A stretch of 64,000 nucleotides of DNA from Nepenthes gracilis (GCA_033239525.1 BSYO01000013.1:3310501-3374500); one strand, 5' to 3'. Numbered from the stretch's first letter, positions 28,324 to 42,575 are shown. Made by a program: numbers and translations. The notes: a model not told the origin generated them from the letters alone.

Positions 28324-30292
28324 CTAATGCCTACACTTGAACAATCCTGACCATAGCTCCCCACCTGTATCTGAGAAATCAACCAAATCAAAATGGTGAA
28401 GAGTTTCAACATATCTCGAGTTGAGGTAATTAAGAGGAAAGTTGGGAGCAACCAAAGACACAATCCGTCTGTGTAGTGATAAAAGCCCTCTCAAAATCAT
28501 CATCCAGTGCAGGACCAACTTCTTTAAGACGGAGACAAGTCCTCATCTTACCTTCGAGTCAAGAACACTTATTTCGAAGATTGGCAAATTGCTACTCAAC
28601 CTCCTAAAACTGGTCCTAGAGTAAAGCAACTCGATCCAAGGCTAAAGATCTTTCATCAGAAAATTTCTAGGATCTCGTACTCCACTCGGACAATACTCGA
28701 TTGAGGAAACTGGCCCGATGATGACTCTGTTGAGCCACGATAATGGTAGTATCTACCCAGATCTCTAATTCTCTGAGTGTAGTAGGATCAACATACGTCT
28801 AAAATAGGTGAAAGATCTCAACATCTCGCAGGTACAAACCGCCCACCATCAAATGAATCAATTCTTGAGGCTATCAAATAAAATGGAATGGTCAGTCAAG
28901 AACGATAATAGTAAAAAACATGATTAAAAAATGTAGAGTTTCACAAGTAGTACTTCAATGAGAGATGGTCCTATTTGGAATGATGGACCAAGAGAAGCTT
29001 CAGCTCTTGTAACAGATGGAGGCCTTCAACACATAAGAGGCGATGCATGGAGATAGAGAGGCACCTCAAAACCAGGAGGAGGAGAAACACCCAAAACCTC
29101 TGGGAATTTTGATTCCAAAGCCTCAAAGTGAGGCACTTTTTCAGCAACCATGGTCTCTAGATTATTATCAATTAATTCCTCTGCCACCTGATCATCATTA
29201 ACAAGTTCCTCGACAAAAACAATAAAGGTGTCGTGACAGACGAATCAAGTGACGAGCTGACCAAAACTAAAACCCTGTACTTGGCCACAATTAGAGTGTT
29301 GGTTGGTTCACCCGATTCACCAACTAGAGGGTCATTTATTCTTGAAGTAGAAAGTATTGAGGGCTTACTACCCTCAGCAAATCTATTCACCTCTTTAAAA
29401 ACTGAGCAAGTCAAAGAAGAATGGACAAAACCTAGCCTACAAGATGACTCACTAGCAAGCAATGCAGTCTCCCCTTCACAGGCCTCATTGATGGCCCTGT
29501 GGAGGTTGGAAGTGGAAGTTGAAGAAAGAACTATCCTACCAGCCATCCTTTCAGGAGAATCCCAAATCAACAGTTGTCACGGCTTCCTTTTGGGCCAACA
29601 AAACGGCATTGTGGTGACGTTCTTCCTTTCTGTCCCGACCTCCCACTTGATATTAGCGAATGCCTTCTGAGTGAGCCAAATACTTGTCTTACAAAGAGTG
29701 GCGGTATTCTCTTCAACATGTTTTGTAAATGGCTAAGCCATCCAATCTTCTCTCTTCAAGACATCCCCGGAATAGGCTCCATTGACTCCACCCCATTCAT
29801 CAGAAAGAGTCCAATCGAAAGAAATTAACAGGTAAAAGATTTGGTTCCTCCAACTCTTTATTAAATTTGGTTTTTTCCCGCTTATTTTATACTTCTTGCA
29901 GGAGGTGAAAGAAATCTAGTCAATATTTTGATTGAATTGGAAGATTACCTCACGGCTCGAGTGTCCAGGGTAAGCTTATAGTAGAGAAAGAAAACATACA
30001 AAGAAATCAAATCTCAAAGGGTGTTTGATTGGAGGCGTGCTACTGAAATCTCAAGAGCATTCAAGATCTTGAGATGCTCTTTCATAAAAGGAATTCGAAG
30101 GCCTTTTTTTAGATGGGCTTCATAGATAGCAATGAATTTGAGCCGGGGAGTGCAAGCTCTATCTTCAGCTTTAGGCATTATGTATGGAATGGCGCTAGAA
30201 ATATTATACTTCTCATACATGACATCCATATCGTTGCAAGTGAGAACAAACTGGATTGTGGCGATACCCTGCAATGTTACTCGAAAAGCCAT
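28324..30292 (-). pseudogene. Antisense extra ORF of the gypsy element (gypsy-type transposon protein-like)
   Basis: The minus strand has open pieces at 30292-30014, 29570-29172 and 28518-28324. The first reads VMYEKYNISSAIPYIMPKAE, then YEAHLKKGLRIPFMKEHLKI, which resembles the N-terminal domain of plant putative gypsy-type transposon proteins (YEAxLxxGLRFPLxxF). Extra antisense ORFs between pol and the 3-prime LTR are known in Tat-lineage elements, and this one has that position and strand. Function is unknown; stops and frame changes make it a relic. Confidence 0.6.
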
Positions 30293-31802
30293 GAAAGTAA
30301 GAGTATGTTAGGGCATAGAGATTTGAGAAGAATGAGGAAGCGTAGAAGTGGTGTAGGGTTAGTGTTTAAATAGTCAAAGCCTTGGCCTAAGAACGATATC
30401 ATTAAAGAATACTAAAAAGGCACATCTCCATAATGGTTAAGACATGTGCCCACACTCGAAAGTATTGTGGCACATCAGTTTTGCTATGCCAGTAATGATG
30501 GTTTGGCAAGACGCCTCGCCACGCAATATGCAGATAACAGGCGACTTTCACACCTAGATCGATGAATTTTCGGCGCAGCGCAAATTATGATACTCTGACA
30601 CTTCACTTCCCAAGATGACAAACTGGCAATGTGTGACCCTAACACACTCAAGACTAATTTGATTAAATCACGAATGCCTAACTGAGCATTCCGAATAAGT
30701 TAATTATTATTATAAGTCAAATTATCAAAAGACCGAGTTGGTGGTGGTTTTAGTTGTTAAATTCTCAGAAATTATGTAATATTAAATAATATTCAAGCGC
30801 TTCAACTATTCAAAAAATATATAAGAATATTGAAGTCATATACTAAAGACAAATAATATTCTGATAGTTCTATTTATTAATTTCTTTTACAATGTACAAA
30901 CATACAATAATAAAAATATAACTTAAAAGGAAAAAAATAATACATATAGCGACGATTCAACTACAGTAATCCAACCGACTTTGGGACAAACATGAAAAGG
31001 AGAAAAGCTCACACCCCATAAATAGCAGCATTGGTCTACAAACTACACATTTCAGATGAAAAAGAGCAGAAAAGCACCCCCCAGGGAAACAGTAGCCACC
31101 CCTTTTAAAACTGTAACATTTCCTCGATGAGGAGGCAAATTAAAGAAAATAAAAATCTCTCCCCAAACAGAATTTGAGGCAGCCCTCTTCAGAATTGCGA
31201 TAGAGTAAACTCCCTGACACAGATGGGGAGAGGAGGAAACCATCCACCAAAATTCAAGATCTTGCCACAAAGATGAAGACCTGCTTTTGGAACGAGCATA
31301 AAAGAGAAAAATTAAGGCGATTTCCTACATAAAAGAGGATAATCATTGCAGACTTCCAATGCGACCTTGAATCTCAACTTCAAATTCCTGGGAAGAACTC
31401 CCTCTAACTCCAACTTGTGGCAATAAAGGTTCCAGTCTAGATCTGAACGGTCATACCATTTGGTTAGCAAAAGACGCTTTGTGAAGCAAAATATAGAGAG
31501 TCCATCCATTTATAGCTGAGAGTAAGGATCAAATGAGCATCCACTATGAGAAGATAACGCATCCCAATATTGATGATAGAAAATCGAATCAAATCCTACC
31601 AAATAAACCATCGAATCCACAAAATATTTGGGAAAGAAACACACGTGGAAGACCAACAGTCAGTGTTCCATCGTGAACATGTTGGGAGTTGAAAATTCAA
31701 ATCTCCCAATATAAGGAGCTAGTGATAGGTACGACAATAGTTGAATTGTCCCAAAATTCAGAGCATCAAAGGAAAGAAGAATCAACATCAAAGGAGTAAT
31801 AA
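30293..31802. other. Gypsy 3-prime internal region, non-coding
   Basis: A+T-rich DNA with no recognisable protein, up to the right LTR. It may include later insertions, and no boundaries were found. Confidence 0.4.
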
Positions 31803-32431
31803 TGAATAATTATTGTACGATTTCAAGCGGTTCAGCGCCTGTCCAACAGTTAAGAACTGAACGGTCTTACCATCAATTGAAGGCGGCAGTTACTTGGACA
31901 AGTAATGTCCCTTATAACTGCTAAAGTGTAATGCCCATACATTGAATTAGGAGTTTGTCAGTTTAATTGCACCCCACGCTATAAATATAGTATCACCCCC
32001 ACGGTGGGGAGATATTTTTTTGGACAAATATTCAGACGGACAAACGTCTAAACTAGTGTATAAAAAAGCCACTCTCCTAAACAAAGGCAACACTTTAAAA
32101 GCCACTCATCCAAACAAGTGCATCAAAGGTGCTCGCCCTTTTGAGCGCATTCTAGGAGCAGTGGCCCCTGATAATGCTTAATCTCTATCAACTTGTATCC
32201 ACGCATTTATTTTCTCACATCTTTCTTTTCCAATTAGAAATATTTCCAATTTAAGCAACGAAAAAAAATATCGGGGATTGAGTTTCATATTACTTTTACC
32301 TCTTGTATCATTTTGTTATGATGTGCGTAATCTAAAATTTGAGCAATGAAGATCGACCCATTACTGATCGAACAACCTGTGTAAAGTATTTTTCTAATTC
32401 GTTTAACAATTCAAATCTTAGAGATACATCA
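31803..32431 (+). repeat. Right LTR of the gypsy element (family G1)
   Basis: It aligns end to end with the left LTR and has the same 629-bp length: TGAATAATTATTGTACG to GAGATACATCA. A TATAAATATA box occurs near 31981. Confidence 0.85.
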
Positions 32432-32466
32432 AATACATACCTGATAATTAGATTATCATACAAATT

Positions 32467-33758
32467 AGAAAGTCAAACGATATATTTAACTAGTTTGAAA
32501 GAATGCAGGTTTGATCTTAATAACTATAAATCTAAATCTTGCGTACCATAAAAAATTAGCTATTGGTAAAAGATATATAGAATTCGCTCCTCAATATATG
32601 TTTCAACATTAAAGTTAATAATCGTTTTAAGAAAAAATGAATGGTGAAAAAAAAAAAGAGAGAAAAATAGGATGAGTGTAAAATTGAATGAATTAAAGAG
32701 GGGTTTCCTCCAATAAACTAATTATGTTCGCAATAGGCAATTGTTTACTAAAGTATGCAGTGTCGTTATTGTTGACTAGGGATCTTTATTTATAATCTAA
32801 ATGTTAATTAATCTGTCTATTCAGAATTGACGTGACTGTTGTTTGAAGCATTATATTGCATTGAATCTCAACTATTACGTTAGTTATGTAACAATAGAAA
32901 GTCAAACGATACATTTAACTAGTTTGAAAGAATGTAGGTTTGATCTTAATAACTATACATCTAAATCTTGCGTACCATAAAAAATTAGCTATTGGTAAAA
33001 GATATATAGAATTCGCTCATCAATATATGTTTCGACATTAAAGTTAATAATCATTTTAAGAAAAAATGAATGGTGCAAAAAAAGAGAAAGAGAGAGAGAA
33101 AAATAGGATGAGTGTAAAATTGAATGAATTAAAGAGGGGTTTCCTCCAATAAACTAATTATGTTCGCAATAGGCAATTGTTTACTAAAGTATGCAGTGTC
33201 GTTATTGTTGACTAGGGATCTTTATTTATAATCTAAATGTTAATTAATCTGTCTATTCAGAATTGACGTGACTATCGTTTGAAGCATTCTATTGCATTGA
33301 ATCTCAACTATTACGTTAGTTACATAACATTAGAAAGTCAAACGATATATTTAACTAGTTTGAAAGAATGCATGTTTGATCTTAATAATTATAAATCTAA
33401 ATCATACGTACCATAAAAAATTAGCTATTGGTAAAAGATATATAGAATTCGCTCCTCAAGATATGTTTCGACATAAAAGTTAATAATCGTTTTAAGAAAA
33501 AATGAATGGTGCAAAAAGAAAAAAAGAGAAAAATAGGATGAGTGTAAAATTGAATGAATTAAAGGGGGGTTTCCTCCAATAAACTAATTATGTTCGCAAT
33601 AGGTGATTGTTTACTAAAGTATGCAACGTCGTTATTGTTGAGTAGGGATCTTTATTTATAATCTAAATGTTAATTAATTTGTCTATTCAGAATTGACGTG
33701 ACTGTTGGTTGACGTATTATATTGCATTGAATCTCAACTATTACGTTAGTTATGTAAC
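32467..33758 (+). repeat. Three-copy tandem array of about 430 bp
   Basis: Units start at 32467, 32896 and 33332, each with AGAAAGTCAAACGATA, TTGCGTACCATAAAAAATTA-like and ATTAAAGAGGGGTTTCCTCC blocks. Unit lengths are 429, 436 and about 427 bp. The units differ by only a few substitutions and by a purine-rich slippage tract (AAAAAAGAGAGA). The unit is part of the family A repeat, which continues to about 34040. Confidence 0.9.
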
Positions 33759-34060
33759 CTTTGCTTATATTAGTTTAGTAACTGTTCAACACTAAATACT
33801 TGTCATTTATTTGATCATTACTGTCTACTTCAATACAACTAATCATCTACTGATTAAATATAACCATTCATTATGATTAAATATCTTACTTATTATTTTA
33901 TCGGATTATATATTTCTCGATATTTCACACCTCCGGTCGCCCCACCCATTCAACTAGTCGACTAAACCTTTGCTGAGGTCAGTCCCCCAACCTATTTTAT
34001 GTCTAGACAATTAGTTTTAATTCAAGGTAGGTTGAAGCGTCCTCATATGGATCATATTCA
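33759..34060. repeat. Family A repeat, distal part
   Basis: It includes ATTATATATTTCTCGATATTTC and CAACTAGTCGACTAAACCTTTG, followed by TGTCTAGACAATTAGTTTTA. The same succession of blocks is seen at 39680-39900. Confidence 0.55.
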
Positions 34061-34700
34061 GAAAAAATTTTAATATTTAATAAATATTAATAATGTAAAA
34101 GAATTTAAAAATTATTTATATTTATTTTTTTTTATTTTTAAATTTTAATAATTAATTTTTTTTAGATAAAGTAACTTGATATTCTTTTCAATTAAAAGGA
34201 TCCCAGTTTTCGAAAAATGGGTGGCAGACAATTTATATGGCATACTAACATGGCGTTGGATGTTAAACAAAATAATAATAATAAGACTTGGTATATATTA
34301 TCAAAAAATAATAATGTGAAAATATCATTAATTAAAATAAAAATTATATCACTTATTTTATATGGGAATAGAACTACATTGCCTTATTAACAATAGCAAA
34401 ATATATCGCTACCCATAAATACAATGGTTGTCAAGGGCAAGAGAGTGCGTGGGGCCACGATGCGCAACAGGGGTGGTGGGGTTCATAGACAGAATATTTA
34501 TCCCACCCAAATTTTAAAATTTAAAAATATAAAATTTTAATATTTTTATTTCTTTAAATTATATTTTCGGGTAAACAATAAATTCTCTAAGTAAACGTTA
34601 TATTTTTTTCGGCACGGTCAATAATGTGCATCTTCACACACACCACCCTAAATTATTATATAAATAGTTTATATTTTTTAAAAAAAATAATAATAATATT

Positions 34701-34734
<34 letters not shown>

Positions 34735-35335
34735 TATGTGTGCACATTTTTCCACGTCACTAATAAATAGTGCTTTAAATGTAGCATTTACGTACCGATC
34801 ATTGAGAGTCTGAAAAAATTGTACGGACACTTTACTGCCATGTGGTACCAGGATATATTCACTACGTTATCCGGTCCTCCTGTGTTTTTCACTGCCGAAT
34901 TGCGTGCTTATAAATAGCAGTGGATGATGGGCTGCAACGCCTGCCGGAAGGGCATTTCTGACAATCACGTGCGATGGGCTGCAGGCTGTAGGGGTTTTTT
35001 AAAGAATGGTTAATGGGTTAATTTGAACCAAAATTGATAATATTTTTTCTCTTAAATGACATGCTAATGTTACCGATTAAATTTATTTTTATATTTATTT
35101 ATGATTGGATTTGGATTGTTTTTTTTATTCTTTTTCTTGGTGATAAATATATTATTAGACATTGGGATTCTACTGTTGGAATAAGAGTTCTATCAAATTT
35201 TAGATTGACAATTTTGCCTTTAGATTTATCTTGTATTAACTAGTTTGTCTTTTATTTTGGGTCTTCATGCTCCTTTTATTTCTTTTTACCCCTAGAAGGC
35301 TTTTGGATTGAGTCTAAATCTGAACTACTGGTTTG
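34061..35335. other. A+T-rich intergenic DNA with TA microsatellite
   Basis: A (TA)n run of about 26 bp lies near 34705-34724. A short GC-richer patch lies at 34830-35000, including TATAAATAG at about 34909. No coding sequence is supported. Confidence 0.45.
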
Positions 35336-36060
35336 TACGTTTATTATAATATATTTTTAGAATCTAAATTATCATACGAATTAAAAAATTAGGATATTTC
35401 TTCTAAATATGAGCTAAATCTGATTTTCAATTTTATAAATTTTTATCCTACATATAACAACAAGTTAAATAAGAAGTAAGTTCTTTACGAGATTCATTCT
35501 TTAATATATCATTTAACATTCAAGTAAATAAAATTTTTTCTTAAATTAAAAGATGTAGAATAAAAGTAAACACTAAAATGGAAAGAGAATAGGAATGAAT
35601 ATTGGTGTAAATTGAGAGGACTTTGCTGCCGCTTGGATGTACTCAATTATTTGAGTGTCATTTTTTTCTCTTTTTGGATATTCCTTCCCTTCAATTTAGA
35701 ATGAGTTGTATTTATAGTTAGAATTCTTATCCGTCCCATTAGCCTTTAAATGTGTTAAGAGACTTTTCAAATCAGTTGTTAGAAGTTGTTATTCATGGCG
35801 TGTAACCACCGTTTAAATTCAATAAGAAAATCGTTTGATTATTAATTGTGATGACTGTTTTAACCATTTCTAGATCAAATTATTAACACGTTTATTATTA
35901 TTCTTTAATTTTTGATAACCGATTGTCATGATTGAATACCCTTATTAAGGTTCTAGAAAAATGTTATTCATTTGTCCTGATCTGTTTCATACTTTCTTAC
36001 TTTGACTGTTGAAATTTGAGCCTTGATTTAAATTTAAATTGGGCTAATTTATTTTGGATT
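35336..36060. repeat. Family A repeat, diverged copy
   Basis: It begins ATCTAAATTATCATACGAATTA and has the same order of blocks as the other family A copies (TACATATAACAACAAGTTAA, then TTTATAGTTAGAATTCTTATCC). The sequence is considerably diverged. Confidence 0.5.
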
Positions 36061-37018
36061 GTACCCAACGTACTCTTATTTTTTTATATTTATACATTGA
36101 TAAATCATCAAAAAAAAAAAATGAAACTACTTAGGTTGGTTTTAGATCAATATATGAAAAATTTATCGGGTTTTGATTTGGTTTCACGTTAACAATTTTT
36201 TAATTATCGGATACACGTGAACTAATGATACGTACATATGTGTAAATACATAACTATGAATACATAATATATATGTAAATATATGAATATACGTATAATT
36301 GTTTGTGATTTAATAAAATTTATATCATTTATAATTTATTATAAAATTATTAGTAAAAGTTATAATTTATACACTAAAACATTATTTTAATATTTTATAG
36401 TTTTAAATTTATGCCATTAAATATTTTTAATTTAAATAAAAATATTATAATATTTAAAATAGGTTAACCAATGTAATCAAACGATTAGTAAGCCGAATCA
36501 GTTCAACTGTAATTTCTGAATTTGCACGGTTTATGTTGAAAAATAGTTTACAGTTCGATTACTTGAACTGTGAACACCCCTAGTTGCTCGGGAGTGGGCT
36601 GTGTCACATAGATCCTTCAGTATCCATGTGGACCGTTAGATTAGAGACAAAATGATCTATATTTTTATACTTTAAAATATATATTTTTTTTATACTTTTA
36701 AATTTCAACATTATATAAAAAAACCATTAATATATTATTTTATATTTGTTTATTATTTTAAAGTCCAAAGCATTAAATTTCCTCAGTCTATAGTCCTAAG
36801 GCAAGAAAAGGTCTCCAGCATGGACGCGACCATCACAAAACTTTAACACTGTAAAATCAAGACAGAAAAGTGTCGCTTTTGCATCAACATTTCACAAAGC
36901 TGTTTTTTTTTCTTTTTTCACTTATTTGATTGTTCTGTGGGCAAAACTATATTATTTATTTATTTATTTGCTTGTTCAATACTAAAGAATATGTTTAATT
37001 AAAAAAAAAAAAACTAAC

Positions 37019-37050
<32 letters not shown>

Positions 37051-39250
37051 TATTAAATACATTATTGGGGTTTTTTTTTAATTTTGTAAAAGTAATTAGA
37101 AATAATATATGTATACGAGAATATTAAAAATGGATCACCACCCCGAAAAAAGGAACAATTACTTAGTTAAATGTATAGTACTAATATGTTGGCCTCCCAT
37201 GCCAAGTGACCCTATCTTCATGGGCAAAAAATTAATTAAGGAAAAATGAAGCCACAATCTCTTAAAAATAGAGGGATTAATTTTTAGATTTGAAAAATAA
37301 TTACAATTTAGTATCTAATTTTAACTTTTTTTAATTTTTTAAAAATAATTAGATAATAATTATTTATTTAAAATAAATAGTCTAAATTTAAAGAATAATT
37401 TACTCTTAAGATAATGAACCCTTTTATCCCTACAATTGGTAGGTTATTTTATTTATTTTTATAAAAGTAGGTAGCTATGGACTTAGCATTGAGAATAGAA
37501 TTTATTTATCTAATCCCATTATTTATTACATGATAATTTCTAAAAGCCTTGCCATTCTCATGGCGCCTCAAATAATTGCTGTTTAGCGGTGGGAGTGGTT
37601 GTTAGTGCACTTGCCGAAGGAAATTGGGCGAATCATTCAAAGAAATCCAATGGTTTTTGATATCTTTTTAGTGAAACAATTGTTACGTGTGGCTTTTTCA
37701 ATGGAATGACGCGACGTTAAATTCATCATATAGAATATATGTAAGCAGAAATATTTAAAAATTTTAAAATTGGAATCTGTAAATTATATAAAGTTGGATG
37801 CATGATTGTGGGTGAATAATTTTTAATCACTCAATCAAATCAATCTAAATTATAAATGACGGTTTGACTTATACGTGAATTGTTGCAATTTAATTATAAC
37901 TTTAAAATTTAAATCTAACCAAATTAATTCAGCCTATATATATATATATTTATTTATTTATTTATTTATTTATATTTATCTTAATTTTATTTATAACTAA
38001 ATGATGGCTATAATTGCTGACAGTCTAAGAAAAAAAGTCCGTACAAGAATTTGACCCATAAAAAAATGAAAGTTTAGTTGACCCATACGGCCTAAAATCA
38101 GTTGATGTACCTGTCAGCTATATCCGAGCAGTTTACTTCTTAAAGGAAGACGGAATCAATATTAATGACCGAAGCGGTTTCCTTATCACATATGGATTTA
38201 ACGATTTCGGGCACCCGTTGAAATTGCAAACTGAATGGCATCTTATACATTTGACGGCTTCCTAAACAGTTGGCAGGAAAAGTCAATCATCTCCCTAACT
38301 TCTATATAGACCTCTCCTTCTCAACAAGAAAAGGGGGACGATGCTCAACAAAACAAAAACTAATTATAGATAAATTCAAGACACTAAAATCACACACACT
38401 CTCTCTCACTAAGACATTTTCTAAAAAACAAACATCACAAACAAGAATTACTTTTACAATTATCTACACTTTCATCCTTCCATTTTTTTTTCCTCAAAGG
38501 AAGATACTAATTAAGTAGTGGAGCATATACAGAAAAATGAGTCACATCAATTCTTTGACCGTATTTTGTTGTACTGTACATAATTCAGATTAAAAGTATA
38601 CGGAGATCGAATCCAATTTAGATCCGACGGATAGTTCTTAACTCTCTAATCCGTACGATAATTTAGATCCGACGACGTATCACTAAAGATAATTTTATAT
38701 ATATATATATTTTATTGTACTTTTGACTCAATATTTTCTATAAGTGATAAAATTCTAGATTCCTTAAAAAAATTATTATGTCAAAAAAGTATAGATTCAC
38801 TTAATTGATCGAACTTCAAACAAATCAGCTAGACTTTATTTAAGATGTGGATATATTTGAAGAAATTACATTATAAATATTTAAATTTTTTTTAATATAA
38901 TTTTCATAATAATATATATACATCCTTTTCTCAACAGGGCATTATGAATTATAATTTCATGATCAGTGATTAATTTTTTACTTATAATATTATTTTCAAT
39001 TTCTTTGTTCTTTGTTTTTGTTATATTTTTTGTATTATTTTTGAAAAAGTTTGAGATATTATTATTTATGTCAAAATTATTACTTATTACTTTAATTTTC
39101 TCATATTATATATAAAATTAAACAAATAAATTTAAAATAATAAGTTTAGTACTATAAGAAACATATAAATCACACAAACCTACCAAACTCACGGACCATT
39201 TAGACCGTTTATCTCAACTTATAATTTAGTTCAATTTCATAAAAATTAAA
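36061..39250. other. A+T-rich intergenic DNA
   Basis: Microsatellites include (TA)n at about 37026-37050 and (TTTA)n at about 37949-37972. A G1-type LTR terminal motif (TCTAATCCGTACGATAATTT ... GACGTATCA) lies at 38570-38682. The ORF at 38270-38518 resembles nothing known. Confidence 0.45.
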
Positions 39251-39299
39251 CAATAATATAAAATTTAATTACAAGTTACACTCTAATCTGCTCTAAATA

Positions 39300-39920
39300 A
39301 ACTCTTGTTCAGTCGTAACTATAATTGTAAAATTAACATATGTTGATCATTTATATGTATTTCTTTTTAATTGTAAGGCAAACCGATGCCATTGATTGTG
39401 TCTATTTTATGGCTATAGTCATGTTGATTTTGATATCATTAATATGAGTATACTTACAACATGAAACTATTTGCCAAAATGTGCAATGCCCCTATTCTTG
39501 ACTGATAACTTTATTTATAGTGGAATGGATGCCAATTAATTTGTCTGTCTATAATTAGTGTACCTATTATTTAAAACGTTATACTGTGTTAAGTCACAAC
39601 TATTACATTAATTATATATTCGTCGCTTATATTGGTTTTATAATCATTCATTAGAAAATATTTAGCATTTATTTGGCCATCATTATCTATTTTACTGTGA
39701 CTAATCATCCCATGATTACATATAATCATTTACCAAGATTAAATACATTATTTATTATTTTACAGAGCCATTGATTGCTTCGATTTTTCATACTTTTGAT
39801 CACTCAATTAATCAGCTGAACCTTCAGTGAGGATATTCCTTGTTCTGATTTTGTGTCTAGGTGATTAATTTTAATTCAAGTCAAGTTGGAATATCTTTAC
39901 TTGGACAATACCTAACAATT
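39300..39920. repeat. Family A repeat, diverged copy
   Basis: The blocks TTTATTTATAGTGGAATGGA, CATTATCTATTTTACTGTGA, ACTCAATTAATCAGCTGAAC and TGTCTAGGTGATTAATTTTA match the order in 33640-34030. Confidence 0.5.
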
Positions 39921-42575
39921 TCAATAATATGAATCATCTGTGATTTCTTCTTATACTTTTATAGTGTATTTCTTTTTAAAAATTAAAGGAATTAGTCTAT
40001 CACCCTTTTTCCTAATTACGTTGTTATTAGGCGGATTTAGAAGTCGTCAGTAGCATAATTGAATGCACATGGCTATACGAGCCATGGGATAGATTTATTG
40101 GTTAGGTCGCAATCAAATGAAAGAGTACACTCTCTCATATTACATGGAGATCCATTCTTCTTGCGAAAATGAACTACATTTAGAGGCATTGTAGTAAATT
40201 TTTGTTCGAGAAAGACATTCTTGTAAGTTATAAGCATACTACTCAACTTATTAATAACTTCTTGACTTGGAATTGATTGTTGGATATCAATAGTGGCTCT
40301 AAATCATCATTATAGCATCTAATTTACTTGTAATATTGAGTTTGCATTCTCGTAGGACATAGTCGCAAGTTCTAATCTTTTTTAGGATGGTTAGATGCAA
40401 ATTTTTATCTTGATCTTATCTTTTTGGGTTCGTGATTCTATAGGTGTCCCTCGAGACTCGATTGCTTTTGGAATAGGTGCAAGCTTGCTACTCTCTTCAT
40501 GAATAATCCCTTACTTTGTGAGGATGCAAATTTCATTCATGGTTTGAACTAAATGATGAAGTTGGAAATACTTAGAGCTCATATAAGCTTCTCCAATAGA
40601 GGATCAATTGAGAGTGGTTTGCTAACAGTCGAGATTGTGGAACTGATTTATAAAAGATGAATGTCATGTTATCAATATATGGTTTAACTGTAATGTTCAA
40701 GGCCATGGGGTGGTGGAGATGGGTGGATATGGCTCCTATGGAAAACGATCCCTTTTAATGTTATTTATCAATTAGGTATGTTAGGAATATTCTATATTAG
40801 TATATCTGTGAATGGATAAAACAAATGTTTTGAAGTATCATCAAATATCAATAGCTGTTACACACCAAAAGCTCGCAAATAAGTTAACTCTTAATATTTA
40901 CACCAAACTTGTACCTGACAAACATATATGTGTCTTTTATTTGGAATGCTTGTACCCAATGTGGCCCGAACTACACATGTGCATATCTTTTGTAGGATAT
41001 TCATACCAAGCATGCGATCGAAATGGCCATAAGTACTGTTTGCACAGATTGCATCGCATTTAATGTGCGCCTAAAAGGTGCATGTACGTTGGGGCACGAA
41101 ACTCTTACTGAGGCTTTCACACCTGAAACACACCTATTCGACACACATGCAATACTTTTTAAATAAATATGTATTTTTTTACCTAATTTTTAAAATTTTT
41201 TATAAATATCTTCCTTCTAAACACTTAGAGACATGAAAATACAATGCAATTCATGTGAATAGTTACTTTTTAAAAAAATCATTCTTCTATTCTTGATATT
41301 TATTACCAAGATTTTTCATCCCATGTTTCTTTACTGTTCTCTATTGTTTTACATATCTATTCTAACTTATAAACCTTCACCGCAAAATTGGTGGCGTGAA
41401 AATTAAGATTTAACAGTGAACGGAGATTCTACGGCACATGAAATAAGACCAACATGAAAATCAAAAGGTATTTAGTTATACTGTTGGAAGTAAATCTACT
41501 AAATTTCTTGATAGGAGTCATAAATTAAAAATAAATCAATTAAAATTTAATATATTTATACCACTCGGATTATAAATTGACCTTTTTAATATATTTCTTA
41601 TACTAGTTGTAGAAAATTTGAGAGTTTTACTCAATAATTATTGATTATCGAGATCTTTATTCATCATCAAAATATACATATTAACTTTATAATTTATATA
41701 ACTGTCTTAGTGTTGCAAGTTATTGTGCATATTTATTTCGATTTATCTTTAAATCTTAACATACTATACATATATCATATATTATAATATATTTTTTTCT
41801 TCTATAATTTTAAAAATATTTAAACATTTTAAAATTAAGGGTCTCCTAATCTTTTTCAAGGCATTAAACACTAACTAATTCCAGTTTCTAATTTTCAAAA
41901 TTTATAATAAATATAGCAGTCAAATCATTAAACATCTACAAGTTTTAACTTACATGGTGTCAATGAAGACTTTATACATATAAACGGGATTAACATTATT
42001 TTTAGCCAGAATGTATTAACTTATGTTATGTATATTCTATTTGTTTCAAGATTATATGTCAAACTTGGAAATTAACAAAAACATTGTAACAAAATTATTA
42101 TACATTAGTGTCTGATTATTTTTAGGGAGTGTAAAAAAGTTGACACATTGCTTTAATGAATGGACCCCATGGCAAGGAGGCGATAGGCGGCTAAAGTTTA
42201 GTTGAGGATTAAAAAATAAAACTATAATAATAATAAATAATAGTATCTATTGACGGTGATTTTAGATAGATACTATTTAGTTATTTATAAAATATTAGTA
42301 ATTATATAATATTTTATGTATTTTTAATATTTTTAAATTTATGTAAGAATAAATAATCAGATTAGTGGACAAATTACTTAATGATATCGCAAACATACTA
42401 AGAGTATATTCCAAATATTTTCAATTTCAAAATCCATATCAAACTTAGACAGTAAGCCTGGTCCATTACGTAAAAGGTGGACAAAATAAAGAAGAATATG
42501 GCACCCTCCCTATTTTTAATTTGTTTAATAAAATATCAAAATATTTATATTTTAAAAAATAACAAATAACTATTT
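39921..42575. other. Intergenic region, no gene supported
   Basis: The part 39980-41100 is less A+T-rich and may be an old retroelement, but its translations are full of stops. From 41100 to 42575 the DNA is A+T-rich without recognisable features. Confidence 0.4.

Larger units (their letters stand above)
22881..32431 (+). mobile_element. Decayed Ty3/gypsy (Tat-like) LTR retrotransposon
   Basis: Two alignable LTRs of 629 bp each (22881-23509 and 31803-32431) bracket 8.3 kb of internal sequence. In order there are a primer-site-like CTGTGAAAAACGACG stretch after the left LTR, gag, RNase H, integrase, and an antisense ORF block before the right LTR. Protease and reverse transcriptase are missing, every frame has stops, and a plastid insertion splits RNase H. 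The gene order and the antisense ORF suit the Tat lineage. No clear target-site duplication remains (AAAAT left, AATAC right). The element starts about 0.8 kb upstream of the VIL2 start codon. Confidence 0.85.
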
